Shown in pieces: positions 24,277-32,983 of a stretch of DNA of 64,000 nt (the stretch's first letter is position 1; each line of letters opens with the position of its first letter). A program made the position numbers and the translations under genes. Below the pieces are notes generated by a model. It had not been told where the DNA came from, ran no database searches, and saw only the letters and a program-made list of their open reading frames with translations. Source of the stretch: Streptomyces sp. HUAS MG91 (GTDB lineage Bacteria; Actinomycetota; Actinomycetes; Streptomycetales; Streptomycetaceae); the NCBI RefSeq assembly GCF_040529335.1, contig NZ_CP159534.1:62001-126000 (forward strand), in the 5' to 3' direction.

Positions 24277-24939
24277 GTGCCGCACAAGATTCTCGTCGTG
24301 GAGGACGACCATGCCCTGCGCGACGTGCTGCGGCGCGGGTTCGCCGAGGAAGGATTCGAGACGGTTCAGGCGCCGGACGGCGCGACAGCGCTGCGACTGG
24401 CCTCGGCGGAGATCGGCGCGGTGGTGATGGACGTGGGGCTGCCCGACTCGGACGGCCGTGACGTGTGCCAGGCCATGCGCGCGAGGGGCGTCCGCGCTCC
24501 GGTCATCTTCCTCACCGCCCGAGGCCACCTCACGGATCGCCTGTCCGGCTTCTCGGCAGGCGGTGACGACTATCTCTGCAAGCCCTTCCATCTCAGTGAG
24601 CTCATCGCCCGTACGACCGCGCTGCTCAGGCGAGCAGTCGTCGAGCGCGGCGAAGGGCCGTCGGGCATCGAGGTGGACCCGGTCTCGCTCAACGTGCACG
24701 TCCACGGGCAGCACGTACCCCTGTCACCGACCGAGTTTCGGCTGCTGGCCGCTCTGGTGGCGGCCGACGGCTCCCTCGTACGCCGCCGGGAACTGCTCCG
24801 CGTCGGGTGGCCGGAGGGCGCGTGGGTCAGCGACAACACGCTGGACCAGTACGTGAGCAGGTTGCGCCGCAAGCTGCGCGCGGCGGGGAGCAGCCGGACG
24901 ATCCGTACGCAGCGCGGTGTCGGATGCCAGCTGTCATGA
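24277..24939 (+). CDS. OmpR-family response regulator
   Basis: 220-aa two-domain regulator. Receiver: KILVVEDDHALRDVLRRGF with acidic pair, phospho-acceptor D52 in VVMDVGLPDSDG, Thr in IFLTARG, Lys in YLCKPF. Effector: winged helix VPLSPTEFRLLAALVAADGS with DNTLDQYVSRLRRKL and RTQRGVGCQL. GTG 24277 is chosen because GGAG lies 7 nt upstream and the receiver begins at residue 5. The stop overlaps the kinase start (ATGA). The BlaI-type operator 43 bp upstream suggests repression by BlaI. Its own targets may include the TTCAGG-repeat promoters of the COG4705 genes. Confidence 0.92.
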   Translation: MPHKILVVEDDHALRDVLRRGFAEEGFETVQAPDGATALRLASAEIGAVVMDVGLPDSDGRDVCQAMRARGVRAPVIFLTARGHLTDRLSGFSAGGDDYLCKPFHLSELIARTTALLRRAVVERGEGPSGIEVDPVSLNVHVHGQHVPLSPTEFRLLAALVAADGSLVRRRELLRVGWPEGAWVSDNTLDQYVSRLRRKLRAAGSSRTIRTQRGVGCQLS

Positions 24940-26306
24940 CGCGTCCGCCGCGCTTCCTTGTGCCCCCTACTCTGCGGGGGCGCCTGGCTCTGGTCGCCGT
25001 CACCACGGCCACGCTGCTGACCGTGGTTCTCCTCCTGGTGTTCCACGTGGCCGTGTTCCGGCAGCTCCAGGCGCAGGCGGACGACAGACTGCGCGGCACC
25101 GTCGCCGCGGTCTCCGCGACCGTGGACACGTCCGGCGGGCGGGTGCGCGTCCGGGAGAGCGCGAACGACGAGATCCTCGACTCGAACGTATGGGTGTACG
25201 ACGGGTCCCGGACGGTCGAGCAGCCGTCCGGCGTCGGGCGCGGCCCGGAACTGGCGCGAGCGGCTGAACGGCTCTCTCTCCTGCACCACCCCGCTTGTGC
25301 CACGGTCCGGCCCTCGGGGAACAGCGCGGGTTGGCGGTTGTGCGCCGACGCGGTCTCCTCGCACCTCCCCTCGGTGCGGGCGGTCGCGGCGCTCTCGCTC
25401 GCCCCGTACGCCGATTCGGCGGACACCCTGCTGGCCTGGACCGCCGGGTTCGGTGCCGTCATGCTCGCCTGCACCTACGTGCTGACACGGATGTCCGTCG
25501 GACGGGCGCTGCGTCCCGTCGCGACGATGACCGACCAGGCGGCCCGGTGGAGTGCGGTGTCCTCGCCGATCCGCTTCGCCTCGGACACCGCGCCGCGGGA
25601 GTTGTTCGGGCTGGGCGCGTCCCTCGACGCCCTCCTGGACCGGATACGCACGATGCTGCGTCACGAGCGGCAGCTCACCGCGGAGTTGTCGCACGAACTG
25701 CGCACCCCGTTGGCGCGCATCGTGGGCGAGCTCGAACTGCTGCGGGCGCGTCCGCGGAGCGCTGCGGAGACCCGGTCCGCGCAGGCGGCCATCGCGGACG
25801 CCGCCGCGTCCATGCAGGCGATCTGCGACACCTTGCTGGCGGACTCCCGCGCCGGCGCCACCGGGCCGAGCACGGTTCCCGGTACGAGTCAGGTGGGGAC
25901 CGTGCTCGATCGGCTGGCCGAAGCGGGGGCGCGGCCCGGCGTACGGACGACGGTCCGGGCGGATCCGGAACTGCGGGCCGATGTGCCCGAGGCTCTTCTG
26001 GAGCGCCTTCTCAGCCCGCTGCACGCCAACGCGGTGCGCTACGCGCGGGCGAACGTGACGCTCTCGGCGCGGCCGGCCCGCCCTGGCGTGCGCATCGAAG
26101 TCACCGACGACGGCCCCGGGGTCCCCGAGGCCTTCGTGCCGTATCTGTTCCTCCCGGGGCGTCGCGCCTGTCCGGACGACGGACACGACGGCGCCGGACT
26201 CGGGCTGTCGCTGGTCCTGCGGCTGGCCCGCTCGGCGGGCGGCACCGTGCGGCACGACGCCACCTGCCGCGAAGGGGCTTGCTTCGTCGTAGAAGTGCCG
26301 GGCTGA
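24936..26306 (+). CDS. Sensor histidine kinase
   Basis: 456-aa membrane kinase. Two helices (about 17-40 and 163-184) bracket an about 120-residue extracellular sensor. HAMP-like linker about 185-240, then the H-box TAELSHELRTPLARIVGELE with phospho-acceptor H253. The ATPase domain has an N-box LLSPLHANAVRYA, G1 VTDDGPGVP and G2 GAGLGLSLVLRLA. Start ATG 24936 overlaps the response-regulator stop by 4 bp. With the preceding gene it forms a complete two-component system next to a COG4705 membrane protein. The signal is unknown. Confidence 0.92.
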   Translation: MTRPPRFLVPPTLRGRLALVAVTTATLLTVVLLLVFHVAVFRQLQAQADDRLRGTVAAVSATVDTSGGRVRVRESANDEILDSNVWVYDGSRTVEQPSGVGRGPELARAAERLSLLHHPACATVRPSGNSAGWRLCADAVSSHLPSVRAVAALSLAPYADSADTLLAWTAGFGAVMLACTYVLTRMSVGRALRPVATMTDQAARWSAVSSPIRFASDTAPRELFGLGASLDALLDRIRTMLRHERQLTAELSHELRTPLARIVGELELLRARPRSAAETRSAQAAIADAAASMQAICDTLLADSRAGATGPSTVPGTSQVGTVLDRLAEAGARPGVRTTVRADPELRADVPEALLERLLSPLHANAVRYARANVTLSARPARPGVRIEVTDDGPGVPEAFVPYLFLPGRRACPDDGHDGAGLGLSLVLRLARSAGGTVRHDATCREGACFVVEVPG

Positions 26307-26329
26307 TCGGCGTCCCGCGCGGCCGCGAC

Positions 26330-27154
26330 TCAGCTCTCCGGGTCGTCGAGCGGCGCGTCCTTGCACGTGACGGAGAGATAGACGACCAGGGCCAGGATCA
26401 CCGCGAGGAAGAGCACGCTGGTCACCACCGTGCCGAGTCCCAGACCTCCGTCGGCGCCCGGCTGGGAGAGGTAGTCACCCATGGAGGCTCCCAGGGGGCG
26501 GGTCAGGACGTAGGCGATCCAGAAGGCCGCCACGGCGTTCACTCCCAGCTTGAAGCGGGTGACCGCCACGGCCGCGATCAGCGCCGCGAAGACCACGACC
26601 GAGTTGAGGTAGCCGAGGCCCAGGCGCTCGGCGACGAGGTCTCCCGCGGCGGTGCCCAGCGCGAACGTGAACAGGACGGCCAGCCAGTAGAAGGCCTCGC
26701 GGCGCGTGGTGTCGATGCTGTGGATGGACAGTGTCCGCTCGTTCCGGTACCAGATCAGGAAGACGGCGGCGAGGAGCACGGCGAACACGGCTGTGCTCAC
26801 CTCGAGAGGTACGCCCATGTTGTCGGTCAGGTTGTCGCTGATCAGGGTCCCGACGACGCTGATCAGCGCGACGGCGAGCCAGTACACACCCGGGCGGTAC
26901 GCACGGGTGCGGAACTGGGCGACGAGGACCACCCCCAACAGCAGGCTCATGAGCGCGGAGACGCCGGTCAGCCCCAGCCCCGCCTTCTCCGCGAGCAGGT
27001 CCGCCGCGGTCTCCCCCACGGTCGTGCAGAGGACTTTGATGATCCAGAAGTACGCGGTGACCTCGGGCACCTTGTTGCGGACCGCCGGCCGGGGCGGGGC
27101 GGAGCTGTGGCGCGGTGCGGCGTCGGACGTGGTGGGCTGCGAGTCGTATGTCAT
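26330..27154 (-). CDS. COG4705-family membrane protein, second paralogue
   Basis: 274-aa polytopic protein, clearly paralogous to the product at 13119-13916. Shared landmarks: NKVPEVTAYFWIIKVLCTTV, GETAADLLA, NERTLSIHSIDTTRREAFYW, FALGTAAGDLVAE and AYVLTRPLGASMGDY. Eight or so membrane helices. It is convergent with the histidine-kinase gene (24 bp between stops) and carries GTCAGGATGCGTTCAGGT upstream of its start on the minus strand, which suggests control by the neighbouring response regulator. Molecular role unknown. MTYDSQP at 27154 is the chosen start; 27187 would place the start in the motif. Confidence 0.85.
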   Translation of the reverse strand: MTYDSQPTTSDAAPRHSSAPPRPAVRNKVPEVTAYFWIIKVLCTTVGETAADLLAEKAGLGLTGVSALMSLLLGVVLVAQFRTRAYRPGVYWLAVALISVVGTLISDNLTDNMGVPLEVSTAVFAVLLAAVFLIWYRNERTLSIHSIDTTRREAFYWLAVLFTFALGTAAGDLVAERLGLGYLNSVVVFAALIAAVAVTRFKLGVNAVAAFWIAYVLTRPLGASMGDYLSQPGADGGLGLGTVVTSVLFLAVILALVVYLSVTCKDAPLDDPES

Positions 27155-27175
27155 GGCGCGACGGTGCCATCGGCT

Positions 27176-27193
27176 ACCTGAACGCATCCTGAC
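27176..27193 (-). promoter_or_regulatory. TTCAGG-type direct repeat, second site
   Basis: Minus strand GTCAGGATGCGTTCAGGT, 15 of 17 positions (after the first base) shared with the site at 13006-13023. It lies between the COG4705 gene and the divergent SBF-family transporter gene. Confidence 0.6.
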
Positions 27194-27245
27194 TGCCGTC
27201 CGTGTCCGCCCCTGCCGCAGGAGACATGCTGATCAGGATGTGGCG

Positions 27246-28295
27246 ATGAACCTTCTGCGTCATGCGTCGGGCTTCGCGGCCTGGCTGCGCGGTCGTCTGG
27301 GCCGTGTGGTCGTGGCCTCGTACGCGGCCGCGCTCGTTCTCCCCCTGCCGGGGCTCTGGCTGCGCCGACCGCATGCGCTCGTGGCCGGCGATGCGGGCCT
27401 GGCGATCCACGTACCACCGGTCCTGCTCGGGACGCTGCTGTTCTCCGCCGGCTTTCAGATCCGGTTCACGGCGCTCAGGGGGCTGTTACGGCGGCCCTAC
27501 AGTGTGGTCGCGGCGCTGGGGCTGCGCCTGGCGCTTCCCCTGGTGCTCATCCCGGTGCTGGTGGTGCTGCTGCGACAGACGCCCGACTCCGATCACGGCA
27601 GCGGCATCATCACGTCGCTCGTGCTGATCATGGCGATGCCCGTGGCGGCGAACGCCACGGTGTGGACCGCCAAGGGCGAGGGCGATCAACCGACGATGGT
27701 CGCCACGGTGCTGGGCTCCACGGTGCTCAGTCCGCTGACCACTCCGCTCCTGATCGGCGCGCTGGCTCTGCTGCTTCCCGCCCACGCGGCGGACGCGCTC
27801 TCCTTCGCGGCCACGGCGGCCGGAAACGGCGTGGCCCTCTCCAGCATCGTGCTCCCGTGCGCGGCGGGCTTCGTGCTGCGCAGTGTGCTGCCCGCCGCCC
27901 GGGGAGCACTTCTCGGCGATGCCTTCGCCGCGGTGGCGCTGCTGGCCTCCGTGGTGACCACGTACATCAACGCGAGCAGTGCGCTGGCGCCCTGTCTGGC
28001 GCATCCGCGGCCGCTGCTCATCGTCTCCGGGATCGTCGTGGCGGCGACGATGTGCGGCGCGTCCTTCCTGCTGGGGCACGTCGCGGGTGCGGCGCTGCGC
28101 CTGAGCAGCAGCGGACGGTCGTCGTTGGCGCTGGCCTGCGGCATGAGCAACAGCAGTGCGGGGGCCGTGCTGATCAGCGCGGCCGTGCCGAGCAAGCCGT
28201 ACCTCCTCCTGCCGGTGCTGGTGTACGGCCTGGTGCAGAAGAGCGCCGCGAACCTCGTGGTGCGCAGGACACGCCCCCTGCCCTCCCTGTCATGA
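27246..28295 (+). CDS. SBF/bile acid:sodium symporter-family membrane transporter
   Basis: 349-aa protein with about 9-10 hydrophobic helices. The layout and the motifs LLGTLLFSAGFQIRFTALRG, MAMPVAANATVW and LACGMSNSSAGAVLISAAVP match the SBF superfamily of sodium-coupled organic-anion transporters, whose crossover region carries such a GNxxx/SNSSAG pattern. Substrate unknown. ATG 27246 follows AGGATGTGGCG. It is divergent from the COG4705 gene with the TTCAGG repeat between, so it may be co-regulated. A strong bidirectional terminator follows. Confidence 0.75.
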   Translation: MNLLRHASGFAAWLRGRLGRVVVASYAAALVLPLPGLWLRRPHALVAGDAGLAIHVPPVLLGTLLFSAGFQIRFTALRGLLRRPYSVVAALGLRLALPLVLIPVLVVLLRQTPDSDHGSGIITSLVLIMAMPVAANATVWTAKGEGDQPTMVATVLGSTVLSPLTTPLLIGALALLLPAHAADALSFAATAAGNGVALSSIVLPCAAGFVLRSVLPAARGALLGDAFAAVALLASVVTTYINASSALAPCLAHPRPLLIVSGIVVAATMCGASFLLGHVAGAALRLSSSGRSSLALACGMSNSSAGAVLISAAVPSKPYLLLPVLVYGLVQKSAANLVVRRTRPLPSLS

Positions 28296-28313
28296 GGCCT
28301 GCGGGCCGCGCCT

Positions 28314-28348
28314 GCCGGGAGGATCCGCGGAACGGTGATCCTCCCGGC
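28314..28348. terminator. Bidirectional intrinsic terminator
   Basis: Perfect 12-bp stem GCCGGGAGGATC/GATCCTCCCGGC with an 11-nt loop, midway between the convergent SBF-family gene (ends 28295) and the ABC substrate-binding gene (ends 28356). Confidence 0.85.
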
Positions 28349-28355
28349 CCGGGGC

Positions 28356-29414
28356 CTACTTGGCCTTGCTGGTGAACTCGGTGGTGTAGGTCTTCTTCAG
28401 GTCGATCGTGGCGTTCTTCAGGTTCGGGTTGAAGGACTTCAGGACGCGCTGCACCGTGGCAGGCCCCTCGGCCGGCATCGTCCCGTCCTTGGTGAACATC
28501 GGCAGGGTGCTGTCGATCGCCTGGGCGTAGAGTCCCTCACCGCCCTGTGCGTAGTCGCTGGGCATCTTCGCCGCGATCTCCTTGGCGCTGTGCGAGGACA
28601 TCCACTTGAGCGTGCGTACGAAGGCGTTGGCGAGCTTCTGCACCGTCTCCTTGTGGGAGTTCACCCAGTCGGTGTTCATGTACAGGCTGGAGGAGGGATA
28701 GAGCCCGCCGAGCGCCCGTCGGGAGCCTTCGGGGGTACGCATGTCGATCAGCACCTTGCCGATCTTCTTGTCGAGGATCTGGGCGACGGTGGGGTCGGTG
28801 GTCATGCCGCCGTCGATCGAGCCCTTCTGGAGCGCGGAGATGAAGGTCTGCCCCGCGCCCACGGCGACGTTGGTGAACTTGTCGGTGGAGACGCCGTCGT
28901 GGACACCGAGGTACTTGGTCAGGAAGTCGGTGGAGGACCCCAGGCCCGTGACACCGAGCTTCTTCCCGGAGAAGTCCTTGGGCGACTTGAGGTCGGCGGC
29001 CGCCTTGTTCGAGACGATCTCGACCTCGCCGGGTGTCTGGGCGAGCTGGACCACGGACTCGACCTGCTTGCCCTTGGTCTGCAGGTCCAGGGTGTGGTCG
29101 TAGAAACCGACGACTCCCTGGACGTTCCCGGCGACCAGGGACGTCGTGGCGTCGATTCCGGCCGGCTCGCTGAGCAGTTCGATGTTCAGGCCCTCGTCCT
29201 TGAAGTAGCCCAGGCGCTGGGCGAGCATCGCCGGCAGGTAGATGACCTTGTCGATGCCTCCCACCATGATCTTGACCTTGGCGCCCTTGCCGCCTCCCCC
29301 GCCGCCGTCGGTGGAGGACGAGGAGACCTCGTCGGCACACCCGCCCAGGGCGGCGAGGGCGGCCAACGCGACGGTCGTGGTGGTGATTCTGGTCGTCAGA
29401 GTGCGACGGAACAT
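28356..29414 (-). CDS. SSU/Tau-type ABC transporter substrate-binding lipoprotein
   Basis: 352-aa lipoprotein: signal peptide with lipobox LGGC (Cys26), then a glycine-rich linker. The NMT1/SsuA-like domain starts VKIMVGGIDKVIYLPAMLAQ with RLGYFKDEGLNIEL, and has DLKSPKDFSGKKLGVTGLGS and IDGGMTTDPTVAQ. Such proteins capture sulfonates, nitrate, pyrimidine precursors or aromatic acids such as phthalate. It is the last gene of a three-gene minus-strand unit (ATPase, permease, binding protein), next to a divergent CitA/CitB-type two-component system, which makes an organic-acid substrate plausible. Confidence 0.88.
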   Translation of the reverse strand: MFRRTLTTRITTTTVALAALAALGGCADEVSSSSTDGGGGGGKGAKVKIMVGGIDKVIYLPAMLAQRLGYFKDEGLNIELLSEPAGIDATTSLVAGNVQGVVGFYDHTLDLQTKGKQVESVVQLAQTPGEVEIVSNKAAADLKSPKDFSGKKLGVTGLGSSTDFLTKYLGVHDGVSTDKFTNVAVGAGQTFISALQKGSIDGGMTTDPTVAQILDKKIGKVLIDMRTPEGSRRALGGLYPSSSLYMNTDWVNSHKETVQKLANAFVRTLKWMSSHSAKEIAAKMPSDYAQGGEGLYAQAIDSTLPMFTKDGTMPAEGPATVQRVLKSFNPNLKNATIDLKKTYTTEFTSKAK

Positions 29415-29452
29415 GTACGGCTCCTGAGAGGGTGAGCGGTGGAGGGGCGGGG

Positions 29453-30319
29453 TCAGCGGGCTTCGCTGTCGGCGGGCTTCCAGCGGAAGAGCCGTTTCTC
29501 CAGGAAGGTGAGCAGGCCTTCGGCGAGCAGCGCGACGACGGCGAGGATGACCATGGCCGCGTAGACCCCGGCGGAGTTGAACGTGCCCTGGGACGCGGAG
29601 ACGAGCAGGCCGATGCCCTTGGTGGCGCCGATGTACTCGCCGACGATGGCGCCGATGAGGGCGAAGCCGAAGCTGACGTGGAGACTGGTGAAGATCCACG
29701 AGGTCGCGGCGGGGATGACGACCTGGAAGGTGACCTGCCGGTCGCGGGCGCCGAGGATGCGGGCGTTGTCGATGAGGTGACGGTCGACCTCGCGGGCCCC
29801 CTGGAAGGCGTTGAAGAAGACCGGGAAGAAGACGAGGACGACCGCGGAGGCGACCTTGGAGGCCGGGCCCAGGCCGAACCAGATGAGGAAGATCGGGGCG
29901 AGGACGATCCGGGGCAGCGCGTTGAGGACCTTGATGTAGGGGCCCATGACGTCGGCGAGGAAGCGGACCCGGCCGAGCGCGATGCCGAGGACGACACCGC
30001 CGATGACGCCGATGACCCAGCCGAGCAGCGCCTCGTAGAGCGTGTACCAGATCTGCTCGGCCAGCGATCCTTGCGGTGTGCCGTGCAGCGCCCACTGCTG
30101 GATCTGGTCCCAGATCTTCGACGGCATGGAGAAGTTGAACGGGTCGATGATCCCCGCTCGGGAGAACCACTCCCAGATGCCGAGTACGAAGACCAGGACG
30201 GCGGCCCGCGACAGCAGGACGATGCCGCGGCGCCTGCGTGCGGCGCGGGCGCGTTCCTCGCCGCGTCCGGGCTTGGCCGGGGCGGTGGGGGCGGCGACGG
30301 TGTGGGTGTCAGGCGACAT
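29453..30319 (-). CDS. ABC transporter permease (SSU/Tau type)
   Basis: 288-aa permease with six predicted helices. The EAA loop reads DNARILGARDRQVTFQVVIP, the usual coupling site for the ATPase. FSMPSKIWDQI and EALLGWVIGVIGGVVLGIAL are typical of the SsuC/TauC branch. The N-terminus has an Ala/Pro/Arg-rich cytoplasmic extension (about 30 residues). Its ATG at 30319 overlaps the ATPase gene by 11 bp, so translation is coupled. It forms the membrane channel for the binding protein encoded just downstream. Confidence 0.92.
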   Translation of the reverse strand: MSPDTHTVAAPTAPAKPGRGEERARAARRRRGIVLLSRAAVLVFVLGIWEWFSRAGIIDPFNFSMPSKIWDQIQQWALHGTPQGSLAEQIWYTLYEALLGWVIGVIGGVVLGIALGRVRFLADVMGPYIKVLNALPRIVLAPIFLIWFGLGPASKVASAVVLVFFPVFFNAFQGAREVDRHLIDNARILGARDRQVTFQVVIPAATSWIFTSLHVSFGFALIGAIVGEYIGATKGIGLLVSASQGTFNSAGVYAAMVILAVVALLAEGLLTFLEKRLFRWKPADSEAR

Positions 30320-31124
30320 TCTGCGCGCCCCTTTCGCGCGTGATGCGGACCTCTTCGCCGAGGGAGGACCAGATCTCCCGGTAGATCTCGACGAAGCGCG
30401 GCTCCAGGCGGATGGACTCGACGCGGCGGGGGCGCGGCAGGTCGATGGTGAAGACCTCCTTGACCGTGGCCGGTCCCGCGGTCATGACGACGACCTTGTC
30501 GGCCAGCGCGATGGACTCCTCCAGGTCGTGCGTCACGAAGACGACCGAGGAGCCCGTGCCGGCCCACAGCTCCATCAACTCGTCCGACATCAGCGCCCGG
30601 GTCTGCACGTCGAGGGCGGAGAACGGCTCGTCCATGAGCAGGATGGACGGGTCGTTGACGAAGGTGGAGGCGAGGGCGACGCGCTTGCGCTGACCGCCGG
30701 ACAACTGGTGCGGGTAGCGGTCCTCGAAGGCGGTCAGTCCGACGCGGGCCAGCCACTCCCGGGCCTTCTCCTTCGCCTCCGCCTTGGGCACGCCGCGAAA
30801 ACGCGGGCCGGCCATGACGTTGGACAGGACGGTGCGCCAGGGGAACGTGGCGTCCTGCTGGAAGACGAAGCCGACCTTGTCGTCGATGCCGCGCACCGGC
30901 GTGCCGGACAGCATCACCTCGCCCTCGGTCGGTTCCTCCAGGCCGCTGACGAGCGTGAGGGTGGTGGACTTTCCGCAGCCGGTCGGACCGACGACGGCCA
31001 CGAACTCGCCCTGCTCCACGGTCAGATCGAGATCGCGCACAGCGGTGTGCGGGGCCCCGGAGGGGGTGCGGAACGCCTTGCGGACCCCGCGGAGTTCGAT
31101 GGCGGGACTGGATTGGCTTGTCAT
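30309..31124 (-). CDS. ABC transporter ATP-binding protein (SSU/Tau type)
   Basis: 271-aa ATPase. Walker A is VGPTGCGKSTT, Q-loop FVFQQDATFPW, signature HQLSGGQRKRVALA, Walker B ILLMDEPFSALD and the switch His VVFVTHDLEE. The sequence fits the SsuB/TauB/NrtD subfamily. It is the first gene of the transporter unit and is transcribed divergently from the sensor kinase at 31340; the 215-bp gap between them should hold both promoters, though I see no clear operator. Confidence 0.93.
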   Translation of the reverse strand: MTSQSSPAIELRGVRKAFRTPSGAPHTAVRDLDLTVEQGEFVAVVGPTGCGKSTTLTLVSGLEEPTEGEVMLSGTPVRGIDDKVGFVFQQDATFPWRTVLSNVMAGPRFRGVPKAEAKEKAREWLARVGLTAFEDRYPHQLSGGQRKRVALASTFVNDPSILLMDEPFSALDVQTRALMSDELMELWAGTGSSVVFVTHDLEESIALADKVVVMTAGPATVKEVFTIDLPRPRRVESIRLEPRFVEIYREIWSSLGEEVRITRERGAQNVA

Positions 31125-31339
31125 GCCGCGGAACGTTAGGAACGCCGCTCAGCGGAGGGAAGTTTTGGCCCGCAACCGCTGGTTCCGCCTGTTGGGAGCC
31201 ATTCTGCTCATTGTGCCGACGGCCGTCGCCCTCACGTGGGGCAGGGCTCTTCCCCGGCCGAAACGTCGCCGGTTACTGTGCGTTCACCCCGGCGAAACGT
31301 CCGATCGCACGGGCGAGTTCCCCGAAGGCAGGTGTCATC

Positions 31340-32983
31340 GTGGCGCGCTTGCGCATCGGCTGGCCGAGGCAGGTGTTCGCTCAGGTGCTGATCGCGCAGT
31401 TGCTCATCACCATGGGCGTACTCCTGCTCCTGACCGGCCTGTTCCTGCAACCCCTGCGTACCCAGCTGGACGATCAGGCCGAGCACCAGGCGCTGGCCAT
31501 CGCGCAGACGACGGCGGCGGATCCGGACATCGTGCGGGGACTGCTGAGCAGTGAGCCCGACCCGCGGGGGCCGGTGCAGCGGCAGGCGGAGCGGACGCGT
31601 ACCGCCACGGGCGCCCTGTACGTGGTGGTGATGGACCTGCGCGGCATTCGCTGGTCCCACACGGACGAGAGGGAAGTGGGGCGGCGTGTGTCGACGGATC
31701 CGTCCGTTCCCCTGCACGGCCACGTCATCCTGCAGATCGACCGCGGAACGCTCGGCACATCGGCGCGGGCCAAGGTGCCGCTGCGCGACCACGCGAACGA
31801 CGTCATCGGCGCGGTCTCGGTCGGGATCGCCTACTCCGGTGTGCAGGAACGACTGTTCGGGGCGCTGCCCGGTCTGCTGCGGTACGCCGGTACGGCCCTG
31901 GCGGTCGGCGCCTGTGCCGCCCTGTTGGTGGCGCGGACCCTGCGCAAGCGCACGCACGGTGTCTCGGGCCGCGACATCTCCGCGCTGTTGTCGGAACGCG
32001 AGGCCATGCTGCACGCCGTACGTGAAGGGGTCATCGCCTTGGACGAACACGAGAAGGTGCGCCTGGTCAACGACGAGGCCGCACGCCTCCTCGCTCTCGC
32101 CGACGACGCGGAGGGGCGCGACCTGGACGATGTCCTTCCGCCGGGGCGCTCCCGCGACGTGATCGCCGGCCAGGTGACCGGTCGTGACCTGCTGACCGTC
32201 CGCGAGAACCGGGTTCTGATCGCCAACCGCATGCCCATGCAGGACGGAGGCTCCGTCGTCACGCTGCGGGACCGGACCGAGGTCGAACTGCTCGGCCGGG
32301 AACTCGACTCCATCAAGGGCCTCCTGGACGCGCTGCGCGCCCAGGACCACGAGCACGCGAACCGGTTGCACACCGTCCTCGGATACCTGGAACTCGACAT
32401 GACGGGACGGGCACGCGACTACGTCGCCGAACTCACGCGCGCGCGACGGGCGTCCGCCGCGGCCGTCACGGAGCGGATACGCATCCCCATGGTGTCGGCG
32501 TTGCTGGTGGGCAAGTCGGCGATCGCGTCGGAGCGCGGCGTGGCGCTGCGGCTCTCCGACCGGACGCACCTTCCGGTCGGGCTGATCGACGGCCGCGATG
32601 TCGTCACGGTGCTGGGCAATCTGATCGACAACGCCCTGGACGCGGTGGGCGGCGACCGCGCCGACCGTCCCGTCGTGGAGGTCGAGGTGTTCGTCGAGAA
32701 CGCCACGGTCGTGATCCGCGTCAGCGACAACGGGCCGGGCGTGCCGGTGGACCTGCGCGACTCCATCTTCGACGAAGGGTGGACGACCAAGCAGTCCCCG
32801 GCGCATCGCGGCCGCGGCCTGGGCCTTCCCATGGTCCGCAGCCTGGCGGAACGCTACGGCGGCGCCGCCCGCATCGCCGCCCGCGCCGGTGGCGGCGCCG
32901 TCTTCACCGTCACGTTTCCCGACATCGTCTCGAAACCGCCGGCCACCGCCTCGCGGAGCGTCCTGGCAGGAGATCCCTCATGA
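31340..32983 (+). CDS. CitA/DcuS-type sensor histidine kinase
   Basis: 547-aa kinase. Helices at about 14-37 and 183-200 enclose an extracellular PAS-like (CACHE) sensor containing ALYVVVMDLRGIRWSHTDER. A cytoplasmic PAS follows (ALLSEREAMLHAVREGVIAL). The Spo0B-like H-box is LRAQDHEHANRLHTVLGYLE, with H337 the probable phospho-acceptor; His replaces the usual Phe/Tyr after HE. The ATPase part has LIDNALDAVGG and VSDNGPGVP with GRGLGLPMV. Family members sense di- or tricarboxylates. GTG 31340 is the chosen start. It overlaps the response-regulator gene by 4 bp and probably controls the divergent ABC importer. Confidence 0.92.
   Translation: MARLRIGWPRQVFAQVLIAQLLITMGVLLLLTGLFLQPLRTQLDDQAEHQALAIAQTTAADPDIVRGLLSSEPDPRGPVQRQAERTRTATGALYVVVMDLRGIRWSHTDEREVGRRVSTDPSVPLHGHVILQIDRGTLGTSARAKVPLRDHANDVIGAVSVGIAYSGVQERLFGALPGLLRYAGTALAVGACAALLVARTLRKRTHGVSGRDISALLSEREAMLHAVREGVIALDEHEKVRLVNDEAARLLALADDAEGRDLDDVLPPGRSRDVIAGQVTGRDLLTVRENRVLIANRMPMQDGGSVVTLRDRTEVELLGRELDSIKGLLDALRAQDHEHANRLHTVLGYLELDMTGRARDYVAELTRARRASAAAVTERIRIPMVSALLVGKSAIASERGVALRLSDRTHLPVGLIDGRDVVTVLGNLIDNALDAVGGDRADRPVVEVEVFVENATVVIRVSDNGPGVPVDLRDSIFDEGWTTKQSPAHRGRGLGLPMVRSLAERYGGAARIAARAGGGAVFTVTFPDIVSKPPATASRSVLAGDPS

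Noticed and set aside
24570..26366. 598-aa minus-strand ORF antisense to the histidine kinase
   Set aside because: The plus strand has full H, N, G1 and G2 boxes; the antisense has no domain.
28537..30756. 739-aa minus-strand ORF through the ABC transporter genes
   Set aside because: It is another frame of the ATPase, permease and binding-protein genes, whose own frames carry complete motifs.
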